The notes beneath the pieces were generated by a model. That model was not told the origin of the DNA. It saw only the letters and a program-made list of their open reading frames with translations, and ran no database searches. Below are positions 24,438 through 35,440 of a stretch of 64,000 nt of DNA, one piece after another. Source of the stretch: Rutidosis leptorrhynchoides (lineage: Eukaryota; Streptophyta; Magnoliopsida; Asterales; Asteraceae). The stretch is taken from the NCBI RefSeq assembly GCF_046630445.1, contig NC_092342.1, forward strand, positions 87,068,501 through 87,132,500, read 5' to 3'. Numbering within the stretch: position 1 is the stretch's first letter; the number at the start of each line of letters is the position of its first letter. A program made the position numbers and the translations under genes.

Positions 24438-24527
<90 letters not shown>

Positions 24528-27500
24528 AAAAAGTCAATGCAAGTCAACGTCCGAGATCTCTCCGAGATATTCCCGAGTTGGGATCATCTAATAATTAAAT
24601 AACTTGTTTCTAGTGTGTGGGTATACAACAACAACAACAACAACAACAAAACCCAATACCACATAAGTGGTGTATGGGTATCTAATAATTAAATAACTTG
24701 TTTCTAGTGTGTGGGCATACGTATACTGTAAACTGGTTATGATTGTCTGATTGCTAAAGAGGTCAAATAATCCATTTTTCGAATAGGTTTGAGTGCAGTA
24801 GCAAATAATCTGTTGTTTGGAAGAGGAAGATGATATTAAAGTTGATTATTTTCAAGAAAAAAGAAGAAGCTAAAATGACAAAAATAGCCTCATGAGCCTC
24901 GCATGTGAGGGGATTTAACAGAGTTTTTTAACGTTCTGACAACGGAGGGACTATCTATGCAACATTTTCAACCCATAGTGGCTGACCTTAAGAAGTTTAG
25001 GGACTGAACCTGCAATTTCGTACCAAACCACAGGGACTGTCTTTGTATTTTTGTAAAAAACATCATGATAAATCAGAATTATTCAAACATTGAAACAACT
25101 GATCATCTTATTATCATAACTTCAAGCAGATTCAGATGACCTGATATTATCGGATCTGATTACTCGATATTACACTAGATTACATAACGACTTCCAAAAC
25201 ATAATTGCAAACATGTGAAATCCTACAACGGGACCAACAAAAAAGGGTACAAAAATAAGAGTGATTTACTAATGATACCTTTGCAAAATACTTCCCAGGA
25301 TTCTCAGCACATTGTAAAATTGTGACCAAAGCATGCTCAAAGTTACCAGATGTTTCACCTTTTACAGCCTGCAATATAATAAACAGACCGTTGCATATTT
25401 CACTAAATTAAAAACTAGTCACACGGGCTATGTAAATATTTAGAACACATAAAAATGTGACAAATTGGCACCTTCTTCAGTGTGCTTCCATACATATTAT
25501 GATAAGCAGAACTGACAGCAGCCATGTGGGCCCTACTTCTTCCACTGAAAATCATTCTGAATGTTTTCTCATCAGTCCCTAGTCTCTTTTCTCCAGCTCT
25601 ATAAAGAGCTTTAGCATCCTGATCTGCCATCATTCTATCAACTTCCAAACCTTCACTACGAGGTGTACTCAAATACGCCAGAAGCAACTGCACAACAAGA
25701 ACCAAAGCTGCAATTAAGTGTCTCAGTGCAACTTGTCCAACCAACCATCCAAATAATCTTAACAAAGGGGGCGATATGGTTGGGTCCTGCAGGTTTAGGG
25801 AAGGTTGCAAATCTCACTACTTGAGGAGTACTCAGTCTCAGGACTTTTTAGGGAGTAATCGGAAACTTGGGACACACTCGGAAGTTGACCACGTTTGACT
25901 TTGACCGATTTTGACCAAGTTCTGTCCAATGGTCCGGGATTACTCAGTCAGGACTTTTTAGGGAGTAATTAGGAAACTCAGGAAGCACTTGGATATAGAC
26001 CAAGTTTGACTTTGACCGATTTTGACCAATTTGTCCAATTTTCCGAGAAATCCCGAGTTTTGACCGATTATCCAAGTAATCCTGAGTTTTGGTTGAGTTT
26101 GACCAAGTTAGATTACTCGGCTCGGAGCTCTCGAAAAACTGAGAACTCGGAGAGTAATTCCAGGTTCTGCAACATTATGTTTAGGTCAAAACAGGCTGAG
26201 ATGATCTTCAAACACTTGCTGGTCTAATTTCAACATATATACATACTTGAGTTGGCATAATATCATATTTGAAAGAGATAGAGAAGGGCAAGGAGAAACC
26301 TTTTCAAGGTCACCAGAAGCTTGAGTTTGAACGGCATGTTCAAGGTGCGTTCCATAAAGTGAATGGTAAAGCTGCTTAAGATGTTGTATCTGAGATGGAG
26401 TTCGAGAGCAAATAACTTCTGTAGCTGCTTTTAAATCAATGTCGGTTGTTAAAGCTTCGTGCAGTATCATTGCATCTCTCCGTGCCGGATCAGGCATCCA
26501 GAGTAAGACTGCTTTCTGAAAACATTTGATATCATTTACAGACATTTATTACAATCAAAATTTTACACTTACATATTAATATTATTCTTTTTTAGGTGAA
26601 TTATAAAAATATTAAACTAGATAAGTGATAATGATGGTACCTTGCAATTCCCACTGAGCTCCGAAGATAGTCTTTTGGTCAACTCTTCATGGTACATAGT
26701 TCTATACTCAATTTCAATGAGAGCACGCTGTGATGAATCACGATGAGCGAGAACGCTGATAACTGCTGCGGTGTCACAACCAAGTCCTGAACACATATTA
26801 TTAGCATTATTATCTAGTTATCTATTATCTATAATTCGAATATATAAGTGTTACTCGTCACATTACACGTTCGGCAATCAAGATCGAACATAAGGTTTAT
26901 CTAACATAGATTTGTAGTTTGTGTTTGTTTGAACAGATGCACAATATGTTGCTTTGTGATGTGCGATCTAAATCCATCAACTGATTTTTAATGAAATTAG
27001 TTAGATTGCGTTACCCAAACAATTGAATTTCTGGTATGCTATGCAGCCTAAAGGTACATCAAGACTTTACTGCCAATGTATTATTTTTAAAAATCAACTT
27101 AACAAATTATATAGCTATTCAAATCAACATACACATCAATTTTTCTTGATTATAAATCAAATAAATCTCAAAGTCCAAACCTTATCCATTGAACAGTAAC
27201 AGCGAAATCTGTACATTTTAATATTTAATAAGATAATTGATTCCATGGGCCACATATGATGCATCACATGTGCAATGCAACAACCCTCATAGCAAAAATA
27301 TGAAAAATAACCATAGAAACCCCTTTTATAGTATCATCATCAGATTCACCATTTTTAGTATTTCATAATAATAACATACATTCCATACATCATCAGTTTT
27401 AGAGTGATAAACTGATAACCCTAGTATTTAGGGATTTTAACTACAATCATACACAAACGATAAACCCTAAATTTCACGAACCTACAAATTATTAATTTTA

Positions 27501-27803
27501 TACAATCTCACATAACAGACTATAGCTGAAAATTGTAACATTCTAAACCTCAAATACAACTTAACAAAATTATGTGCTCAGCTGAAATTAGTATTGAATA
27601 GAAGCACAAACATGAATTAAGTTATTTACTATTCACATTAAGTGTATAAAAAACAAAATTAAATAGTAATAAAGAAGTATAAGTGACGGAAAGCTGTAAT
27701 TGAGCAAGGGTTTAGAGATGGTACTACCTTTGAAAGCTTTGTATAAATGCATGGCGTCATCACGCGGTGATGACAACACAGGTGGAATTGTTATAGTAGC
27801 CAT
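23806..27803 (-). CDS. Annexin (annexin D5-like), six exons, intact
   Basis: Calcium-dependent phospholipid-binding protein of cytosol and membranes. Exons (minus strand): 27803-27728, 26786-26641, 26515-26300, 25687-25472, 25368-25279 and 24012-23806. All introns are GT-AG and the joined CDS is 951 bp (316 aa), normal for plant annexins. Residues 1-25 are [20 protein letters not shown] and what follows. Repeat I has KGLGCD at 25-30 (Cys where many calcium sites have Thr). Repeat IV has the canonical KGLGTDD at 255-261 and acidic partner in HSETSG. Repeats II and III are degenerate, as usual in plants. The [24 protein letters not shown] and VTRAEIDMQ blocks and the ending [11 protein letters not shown] match the D5 type best. 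No premature stops. A TATA-like stretch lies near 27931-27947. Introns 3 and 5 carry MITEs. Confidence 0.93.
24176..24579. mobile_element. MULE-type MITE in annexin intron 5
   Basis: A 404-bp insertion is bracketed by perfect 9-bp repeats GGGATCATC (24167-24175 and 24580-24588), the hallmark length of Mutator elements. Imperfect terminal inverted repeats are built of AATCTCG/GAGATCTCGG motifs. Inside are GGTCAA motifs and a large CATA/TA microsatellite (24371-24519). It has no coding capacity and is related to the intron 3 element. Confidence 0.65.
24371..24519. repeat. (CATA)n and (TA)n microsatellite
   Basis: CATA units at 24380-24451 pass into a pure TA array (24452-24519) inside the intron 5 MITE. 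The open frames on both strands through it are repeat artefacts. Confidence 0.95.
24586..24720. repeat. 41-bp direct repeat flanking a (CAA)n insert
   Basis: 24586-24626 and 24680-24720 are identical except one T/C. Between them are (CAA)n and ACCCAATACCACATAAGTGG, a phrase I associate with truncated plant retroposons. The layout is either a short retroposon with an unusually long target duplication or a local tandem duplication. Confidence 0.7.
25801..26177. mobile_element. MULE-type MITE in annexin intron 3, rich in TTGAC
   Basis: Ends GTTGCAAATCTC and (inverted) GTTGCAGAACC lie just inside GGTTTAGGG (25792-25800) and TGTTTAGGT (26178-26186), an imperfect 9-bp duplication (7 of 9). The interior has two copies of a GGACTTTTTAGGGAGTAAT block and at least nine TTGAC cores (W-box core) on the plus strand, often as TTTGACTTTGACC. 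Its start resembles that of the intron 5 element (AAGTGTTGTAAATCTC). Confidence 0.6.
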
Positions 27804-27950
27804 TTTAGGGTTGTGATTTGTATCTGAATGTTTTGATTGCAAATTTTGCAGATGATAAGTGGATATTTGAATTTAGTCAATTTACAATTTATTTATGCAG
27901 AGAGAAACCGAGTAAAATGAAGTCAAGCATCAAATATAAATATAAGTGAA

Positions 27951-28247
27951 AGAATGGGCCAATAGCCTGAATGACTCACTCTCTTCATGCGAGGTGAGGT
28001 GGACGAGGATTTTTCAAATAATTGGATCAAAAATCATTCTTAACGGGCTCAAATGATCCCTTGGTCCCACGCATGCGAAGATTGCAACAATAACAGTGCA
28101 AGTTCGAATCTCGGGTCTGGCATGCTGTGGGTTAATTGGTGATGGTGTTTCGCCAGGCTCTAGTGGACTACCGGGACCGCTGGATGGGTTGACAAAATCA
28201 ACACAGGGCTAACATGTACCTGCCGATACACATTTATTGAAACAATC
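27951..28247 (+). mobile_element. Retroposon (SINE-like) upstream of annexin
   Basis: Perfect 13-bp direct repeats AAATATAAGTGAA at 27938-27950 and 28248-28260 bracket 297 bp. The insert contains a polymerase III B box (AGTTCGAATCTCG, 28101-28113) and a preceding A-box-like GGTCCCACGCATGC. It sits about 150 bp from the annexin start codon, at the edge of its TATA-like region, and could affect its expression (inference). Confidence 0.7.
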
Positions 28248-28401
28248 AAATATAAGTGAATATACGCGTTTTGCATTTAGTTCGGAGTTCGGACGAGAAC
28301 AATCATGCGGGACAGCATTTAACTTCTGATTCACCTCTATATGGGCCAAAAGGCCCAAAATGAAAAATCCCCGTACCAAATGTACAATATTATTTTTCTA
28401 A

Positions 28402-28633
28402 GATAAAATTACGCCAATAGTGCATCATGTTTCTATTAAATAGCATGCTAAACCTTTATCTTTTCTTCAACGTATATGACCCTAAAATATTCACTTTCGA
28501 CACAGTTAACCCAAACACTAATTATAACACCCGTTAGTTTTTTTGAAGTTAAGTGCGATCACATGCTTAGCATGTGAGGGCAATATAGTCCACACACATT
28601 TTATTTTTAGTAAAATATTCACGGACCAGCCAT
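28402..28633 (+). repeat. Pack-MULE left terminal inverted repeat
   Basis: It pairs with 29471-29697. Matching blocks include ATAGTCCACACAC, AGTGCGATCACATGC (inverted on the right) and CACGGACCAGCCAT at the inner edge. Scattered substitutions and small gaps show the copy is not very young. Confidence 0.9.
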
Positions 28634-28935
28634 TTAATTTAATTATAAATTATAAATTAAATTAAATATATTTATTTATCAAATCAACCACTTCCATAAT
28701 TTTTAACCTGTGAAAACACGACTGCAAATGACTATTAGAATTTTGATTATAGAGATTCACACATAATGTTCAGATGAAACCTTTAAACTTAAACTTTCCC
28801 TTTTTTAGTAATCAACTTTTCCCATTGTTGATGCTTTCCTAGGGTTTAAAGGTCAAGTGAAGATGAATGATAAACACTAAATACATGGACTTACATGAAA
28901 ACCAGTTGAAGCTGGTTAAGTTGTTCATGTAGACA

Positions 28936-29472
28936 ACATGATTCGTTTGCATTTATTTGAGATTGAAAAGAATTTATGAGCCCAAGATTTCTTCTTTTTA
29001 ATTGGCTGAATCTTCTCATCCTTCTTTTCATGAAGTTCATTCAAGTGCTGAATAACAGATTGAAAATCATAATGCATACAAATTAGCCATGAATATGAAA
29101 ATTTTAACAGTAAAATATACTATAAACGATAATTTACTTGAGCGCATTTGTCAAGAACATCATGCGGTGGTCCTTCCAAAGGGCTCCCTTCAGTTTCAAC
29201 ACTCGTAATTTCGATAACATCCTAAACGAATCTAGTAAGACTCTTATTTGATTGTTACTCATATCCAACTTATCCAGATTCTCAAGGTTCCCAATTGATC
29301 TTGGCAGAGATCTAAGATAAACAAAGTTGTTGTTAACGTTGATTTTCACAAGAGTAGTAGCAAAACATACGCTTTCCGGCACTGATTCGAGTTCATTAAA
29401 ACTTACATTAAGTTCCTTCAGATTAGTCAATGATGACATACTTGTTGGCAACCTGCTTATGTTATTGCACAT
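28936..29472 (-). pseudogene. Captured 3' end of a PIRL-type LRR gene
   Basis: Plant intracellular Ras-group-related LRR proteins are cytosolic LRR proteins. Minus strand from 29470: NNISRLPTSMSSLTNLKELN and three to four LRRs (SLPRSIGNLENLDKLDMSNN...). A one-base deletion near 29190 throws the frame: the intended SPLEGPPHDVLDKCAQ is read only in another frame, ending CAA before an intron donor GTAAAT. The last exon (about 29063-28936) encodes SVIQHLNELHEKKDEKIQPI and KKKSWAHKFFSISNK, the typical PIRL C-terminus, then a stop. The acceptor reads CAA where CAG is expected. The start codon at 29472 lies at the inverted-repeat junction and is not the parental start. LLDSF for the usual LPDSF is another change. 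Confidence 0.8.
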
Positions 29473-29697
29473 GGCTGGTCCGTGAGTATTTTACTAAAAA
29501 TAAAACGTGTGTGGACTATATTGCCCTCACATGCTAAGCATGTGATCGCACTTAACTTCAAGAAAACTAACGGGTGTTAGTGTTTGGGTCAATGGTGTCG
29601 AAAGTGAATAGTTTAGGGTCATCTACGTCGAAAAAATAGATCAAGGTTTACCATGCTATTTAATACAAACATCATGGACCACTGGCGCAATTTTGTC
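29471..29697 (-). repeat. Pack-MULE right terminal inverted repeat
   Basis: Inverted partner of 28402-28633. Its inner edge supplies the ATG that opens the frame into the captured LRR fragment. Confidence 0.9.
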
Positions 29698-29734
29698 TTT
29701 TTCTAATGTTTTAATGGAGGTAACCTATTTTTTT

Positions 29735-29930
29735 GAAAGGCAACTGTCAGCATCGAATACTCTCATTTACCACGCGCGTACGCACTTTCGGGAGGAAACA
29801 TGGATCGCATTGTAGGAATCCGATCCTTAAACTATCCCGAGGGGCAGACGAACCGGAATTGAATCCCGAATGGATCCGGGAAAAAACTCCCCAGACGTCA
29901 ATCTAGAGCTCCTTATTTCAGTCATATTGA
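29735..29930 (-). mobile_element. Possible SINE (minus strand)
   Basis: On the minus strand it ends GTTGCCTTTCAAAAAAA, the same terminal phrase as LINE A, and contains GGATTCAATTCC, a B-box-like sequence. Short retroposons often share the tail of their partner LINE. The A box and the limits are not certain. Confidence 0.4.
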
Positions 29931-31056
29931 TTAATAGAATGGATTCAGGAGGTAAAGTATTTTTTATAAATTGTTTTATATAAACGTTTAGTCTCGATAA
30001 AAATAATAACTAGAAGTAGATAATTTATATTTATATTAGAATACATAAATAGAAATAGAAATAAAAGTACTAAACACTATTTTAATAATGTACTACTACA
30101 ATACACATATTACACATATACAGAATTGGTATAAAAGTTAATGCTTATCATTAAATTTAAGTATATCATTTTAAAACGTGAAGACACATTTGTTGATACG
30201 AATATTAATTCATTGTATGACAAATATAAATATTAAAAAAAAATTATAGAAAAAATGTATTTATACAAATGTAATAAAGAATATTATAAAAAATGAAGAA
30301 AAAAAAACAAAAGATAATTTTTTATTAATTTGAAAGGCATAGAGATATAATAATTTAACTAAAACAAAAAGGAATGACAAAAGGATTTCAAAGAAAAGGA
30401 AAAAGAAGGGTAAAATGAAGAGAATCTTAGAAAATGAAAGGCATCGTTTTTATTTTAGATTCTTCGTTTTAAGTCCGTTTTCTTCGATTTTTCTTGTATT
30501 GTCTTCGTAATCACTTTGATCTACAAAATAATGCAAAAAATGCTTATTTTGACGATAATTTTATATCTTTATTGATTTGAGGCTTAATATCGGGAGTAGA
30601 AACGTGACTTTTTGGTCGATATCAAGTATCTCTGTCTAGTTCTCTCCAAGTAGCGAGTTCTCCAACATTGCAAATGTCAATTTGTTTTTAAGTATAGTGA
30701 CAATTTATAAAAATTTGGGGATTAAAGAGAGATCTAAATCTAACTGTTGATGCATATTTGTATGACCGTCGCTGGGCGAATAACGTTTATTTTTACATTG
30801 TACATCTAGATGTATTATAAGCGTGATACTGATTTTTACATGAGCATATGTAACTGTTGGGCCATAATCTCTAGCGGCTCATTCATGTGAATGACGCCCA
30901 TTAGAGTTAACGTTTAGTTTGCCTATATATATTAGTTAAATGCGTTATTTAGGATTAAAAGATAAGAATCTAAACGCAAATTGGGAGAGCCACGTTTTGG
31001 CGAGCCTGTGCATAGGGGAGATCATGCTCGATCTCCTCTGGCCACCGATGTTTCTC
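29931..31056. other. Intergenic, nothing recognised
   Basis: AT-rich sequence with short A and T runs. No open frame, inverted repeat or RNA gene that I can support. Confidence 0.6.
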
Positions 31057-31766
31057 TGTTTGTAGGTATATTTATGTACGAAACTGAAAACAAGTATACA
31101 TATTATCTCAAACATAATAATATGTATAATATATAATCAAGATAAGAGCGTGAAGTTAAACGATCTAACCGAATTGAAGGTTTGAACCGGGCTTGTGTTT
31201 GACACAATTCCCTTAAACAGATTCGACGTCTGTTCCCAGGGTACACCGGTTCGAAGCAGCGTGTATTGCCGGACGAGAGCACTTGCCTGAAAAAGACCGG
31301 AAGCGGGGTGACCGAAGTTGTAGAATAAGAAGCCGGAAAACAAATGTAAGAGGATTATGATTTTTTGTTTATGTGTTAGTTTATTATTATTCTAAATACC
31401 TAAGTATGGTATTTATAGTGCAAACACAATCTAAATTGATAAGAAAAGATTTACAAAATCACAAGTCAAATCTTTTAGGATCTTAATAAGAAAAGAAAAG
31501 AATGACAAAATCTAAGAGAAGATTTACAAAAATCCTTGATTGATAAATCAAATCTTTTCTTACTTTGCACTTAAACTAACAACTTTGAGACGCGATATCT
31601 CATTCACCATTAACCCGTTTTGGACACGCTTTAGTTCATTTTTAAAGCTCTCATTAGTGGCTACAAAACTCACTACATAGTCGTTAATATATATCACTTT
31701 ATTATATATTAATTTGTGTCCAAAAAAAAAATGGTGGAACATACTTTCCAACCAAATTTTCCAACA
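31057..31766 (-). repeat. Copia C2 3' LTR
   Basis: 710 bp, minus sense TGTTGGAAAATT ... CCTACAAACA. TATA box CTATAAATACC (rc of 31409-31419). The adjoining CCCCCACAT (plus strand, 31768-31776) is the complement of the polypurine tract. A close copy is at 57974-58696. Confidence 0.85.
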
Positions 31767-32182
31767 ATCCCCCACATGAATGGAGATCGCTTCTTAGTAA
31801 CAACTATCTTTCGATTAAATTTCAGCGGTTGAATCTTGCATACGATAAGTAGGTGTTACCCTTTGAACTTTCGCTTGTGAAAACGCACTTAGTCTACTGG
31901 CTCTGAGTAGACGGCGATGTCTTTGAACTCGTCTGCCGTTTGTGTAGGCGACAATATGCTTAACACAAGACTCTCCCTGACAATCTCAAGTCCTCATAGT
32001 TATGTTCGTTATGGTCATGAACATTAGCCTGTTTCTGCGAGAGCTTATCAAGTATTATGCCCCAACAATACCCTTCGAAGCGACCCCACTTCTCTCTCAC
32101 ATAGGTGATTCACCACCGAATGGCTACTGATTAACCACGCATGATTATTTCAGTTGAATCATTAAAAGCCATGGGCTTATCC
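31767..32182 (-). other. Copia C2 3'-untranslated sequence
   Basis: Sequence between the 3' LTR and the solo LTR insertion, ending in the target duplication TATCC (32178-32182). No coding sequence is recognised. Confidence 0.55.
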
Positions 32183-34297
32183 TGTGACGACCCGTAAATT
32201 TCTGACCAAATTTAAACTTAATCTTTATATGGTTTCGACACGATAAGCAAAGTCTGTAATGTTAAAGTCTCAAAAAAATTTTGAAATGTGTTCATGTATA
32301 CATTTACCCTTCGACTTCTCTCGACGATTCACGAACCATTATTTGTAAATAAATGTGTATACATAAAATAAATATAAACATATGTATATAGTATATTAAA
32401 TATAATTATTTAATAATTGTAATACTCATTGGACGTTTCGATTATTATTTAGAGAAGTTAAAAATGAACTTATGTGATTTTAAAATAAACGGTGACTCGA
32501 AAATAGGTTAAATAATTTTCAGGCTTACTAAATATGTATTTAGGAACTATTTGCTAAGTTTTAACACTTTTTATATTTCACCCATAAATGAGAGGGACAG
32601 TTGATGTAATTTTTATTTAATAAATTAATGATCGAATTTTATACCATAATGACCAAAATAAATAAATATAGTTAATTTAAAAATATCGAATTTTTCTGAA
32701 GACTTTTATTCGCCATTGATTTAACAACTGAGTACGAAATCCAGTTCGTAAAAGGAATAGTAGACGACGGCTAACATATCACACGTTTTTAATTCATTTG
32801 ATTATATAATTATTATTATATTATTATTAATAATATTCGATACATGTTTCTTGTTTTACTCTTCCACTAACTTCAACTTTATGTTTCTGTCTTGTAAACG
32901 AATCATCCGTGCATTATATACACTAATATAGATAAGCATGTCATACATATATACATAATCACATGATGTATATAACAAACCATATCACCCATCTCTATTT
33001 TGGTATTTCTTCTTCCTTCTCCTTCACAATTCCCATCTCTCTTCTTCTCTCTCTCTCTCTCTATTCTAGTTTGAAGAACCAATACCACCTTCTCAATACT
33101 TCATTCGATCAATAACCAAAAAAAACATGAACACCCTAGTTGTGTTATATGAATCACATCACCCACCTTCAAACCTCACCACTCGGTTATTGTTACTGCA
33201 TCACATGCTCGTTCAATAGGTTTGATCACTAAACCACAACCAATGAGTCGCCACCATCACCTAGCCTTCACCCTAAACTATCATCACCATAACCATATCA
33301 CCATCGACCACACCTAACACTTACAACTCGAACCTTGTTCCTGCTATTCGAATAACCCTAATAAAACTACCCTTGTTGCTACCCATTTTATGGCTTATGT
33401 TTCAATCCCAGCCCAAAACCGACACCACAAAAAGCTGTTAAAACAGCCTGTGGTGACAACTATATTACTGTTTCTGTCAGACTAATAAAATATCCTAAAA
33501 CGCCACCTGGAACTCACTATTTTTATGTTTATGTTTTATGTCGAGCAGACTCAGACACAACCCTACTACCACCTCCTTCAACCGTTAACCACCTCACCAC
33601 CATCAAACGACTATTTCTACATCTACTTTCGATAGTGAACCCAGCAAACACCCAAAACAATCACAACGTTAAACTACAGCTGCTGCGTTGTATTTTTTTT
33701 TTATTTTTTCTGTTCTTTTTTTTCCTGCCCTGCTAAAGTCCGACAACTATCACCACCACCATTACCATTGAAACCCATAAATATTTTCTATTTTAATCAA
33801 CCCAAAACACCACCAACAAATTTTCTCCTGTTTCTGCATCGATATTTTCGATTCGATGATAGAGAATGATGATGATGAACCTTTAAAACCCTATCATGAT
33901 GATGATGATGATGACTTATATATATTTTTTTGATGAGGAAGAGATACGATGAGAAGGAGAAAGAAACAGATAAACTGCTTGCTGCTATTGCGTGAATTTT
34001 TTCTTTCTTTCTTTCATTGTGGCCGACATTACCAACACACTAACCCCATATGTTTATTAAAAAGAAATCGATGGTTACATATTTTTCTGTTGGGCCATTA
34101 AGGTTTGTTAGTTGGGCTTGTGTGCTAGTTAGGCTAAGTGAATTATTAATTGGGCCGAGATACAGTTTTGTTGTTGGGCCAGAATAATCACATGTATATG
34201 TTTCTGTCGAGTTTCAATGAGGATGTATGATGATGATAAGATGAAAATATAAAGGATTTAATTTAAGAATTAAAACAGAAATTAAGTAACAGAGGAA

Positions 34298-34345
34298 TGG
34301 TTGGGCGAGTGGCCAGGAAACGGGAGGTCTTGGGTTCGATTCAAG
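34298..34345 (+). promoter_or_regulatory. tRNA-like A and B boxes in solo LTR (module 1)
   Basis: TGGTTGGGCGAGTGG (A box, 34298-34312) and GGGTTCGATTCAAG (B box, 34332-34345). Spacing is tRNA-like, but a full cloverleaf is not seen. Probably an inserted SINE head. Confidence 0.5.
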
Positions 34346-34450
34346 GCTGCGACATATTTTTTCCCCTATTATTATGAAGAAGAAATAAGCAGAGAAATAA
34401 GAGTTATAAGAAATCGGGTATCATTTAATTCAGAAAGATCATAGATAGAC

Positions 34451-34501
34451 AGATGGTTAAGTGTGTGTTGGGGTTTCGAGAGGTCGCGGGTTCTAGTCTC
34501 G
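34451..34501 (+). promoter_or_regulatory. tRNA-like A and B boxes in solo LTR (module 2)
   Basis: AGATGGTTAAGTGTGTG (A-box-like) and GCGGGTTCTAGTCTCG (B box). It lies 150 bp after module 1 in the same orientation, so the pair may be a tandem duplication of one retroposon head. Confidence 0.45.
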
Positions 34502-34559
34502 TCTAGGGCATTTCTTTTTAGCAAAAGCTTGGAGAGGGTATACACTTTTATTTTATTGC

Positions 34560-34719
34560 TATCATTATTATTATTAGTTATTATTATGTTTATTAGTATT
34601 ATTATTATTGTTATTATTGTGATTATTATTGTTATTGTTATTATTAGTATTATAATTATTATTATTATAAGTAGCATAATTGTATTTATTATTATTATCA
34701 TAAAAATAAGTATTATATC

Positions 34720-34785
<66 letters not shown>

Positions 34786-34790
34786 GACAT
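34560..34790. repeat. (TTA)n microsatellite region
   Basis: Imperfect then perfect ATT arrays (perfect at about 34716-34785). The long Ile-rich open frames on both strands here are artefacts of the repeat. Confidence 0.95.
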
Positions 34791-35166
34791 TATTATTAAT
34801 TTTAAAACTTTAATATTATTATTATTATTATGAGAAGGTTTATTATTATTATCATTATGAAAATAATATAAATTATTACTATTTTCATAAATACTAGTAT
34901 TAGTATCTTTTTGTAAATAATAAAATTGTTAATATTAACATAAGCATTATTATTTATATTATCATGAGTAATATTATTATGTAATTAATTATCATAACAA
35001 TCATTAACCGTAAAAATTATATTATTATCATTAATATTATCACTAATAGAATTATTAACATTATTACCTTTATTAATAAAATTAAGTATTATAATTATTA
35101 TTATTAATTTTTACCATATTTAATATAATTTTAGTATTGTTATAATTACTAATTTTAACAAACAAA

Positions 35167-35168
<2 letters not shown>

Positions 35169-35212
<44 letters not shown>

Positions 35213-35273
35213 TTAATATATATATACTTAATATATATGGCATAACAAAATTAATATTTTTATGAATATATAA

Positions 35274-35312
<39 letters not shown>

Positions 35313-35391
35313 TATAAATATGATATAACTAATAAATTTATATATATGTATATATATATATATATATATTTGTTCAATTACAAGTACATGA

Positions 35392-35437
<46 letters not shown>
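35169..35437. repeat. Cluster of (TA)n microsatellites in the solo LTR
   Basis: Four TA arrays (about 35169-35211, 35278-35305, 35350-35371, 35396-35437) are separated by short unique sequence. The Tyr/Ile-rich minus-strand frame is a repeat artefact. Confidence 0.95.

Positions 35438-35440
<3 letters not shown>

Larger units (their letters stand above)
28402..29697. mobile_element. Pack-MULE carrying a PIRL gene fragment
   Basis: Perfect 9-bp duplication TTTTTCTAA (28393-28401 and 29698-29706) encloses terminal inverted repeats of about 230 bp (28402-28633 and 29471-29697) starting GAYAAAATTRCGCCA. Between them is a captured fragment of a leucine-rich-repeat gene instead of a transposase. 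This is the structure of a Pack-MULE, a non-autonomous Mutator element that carries host DNA. Confidence 0.9.

Noticed and set aside
24261-24602. Several overlapping frames on both strands in annexin intron 5
   Set aside because: CATA and TA microsatellite translations inside an intron.
34298-34345. Possible true tRNA gene
   Set aside because: A and B boxes are present, but I could not form an acceptor stem or anticodon arm; more likely a SINE head.
34372-34813. Long Ile-rich frames on both strands
   Set aside because: TTA microsatellite translations.
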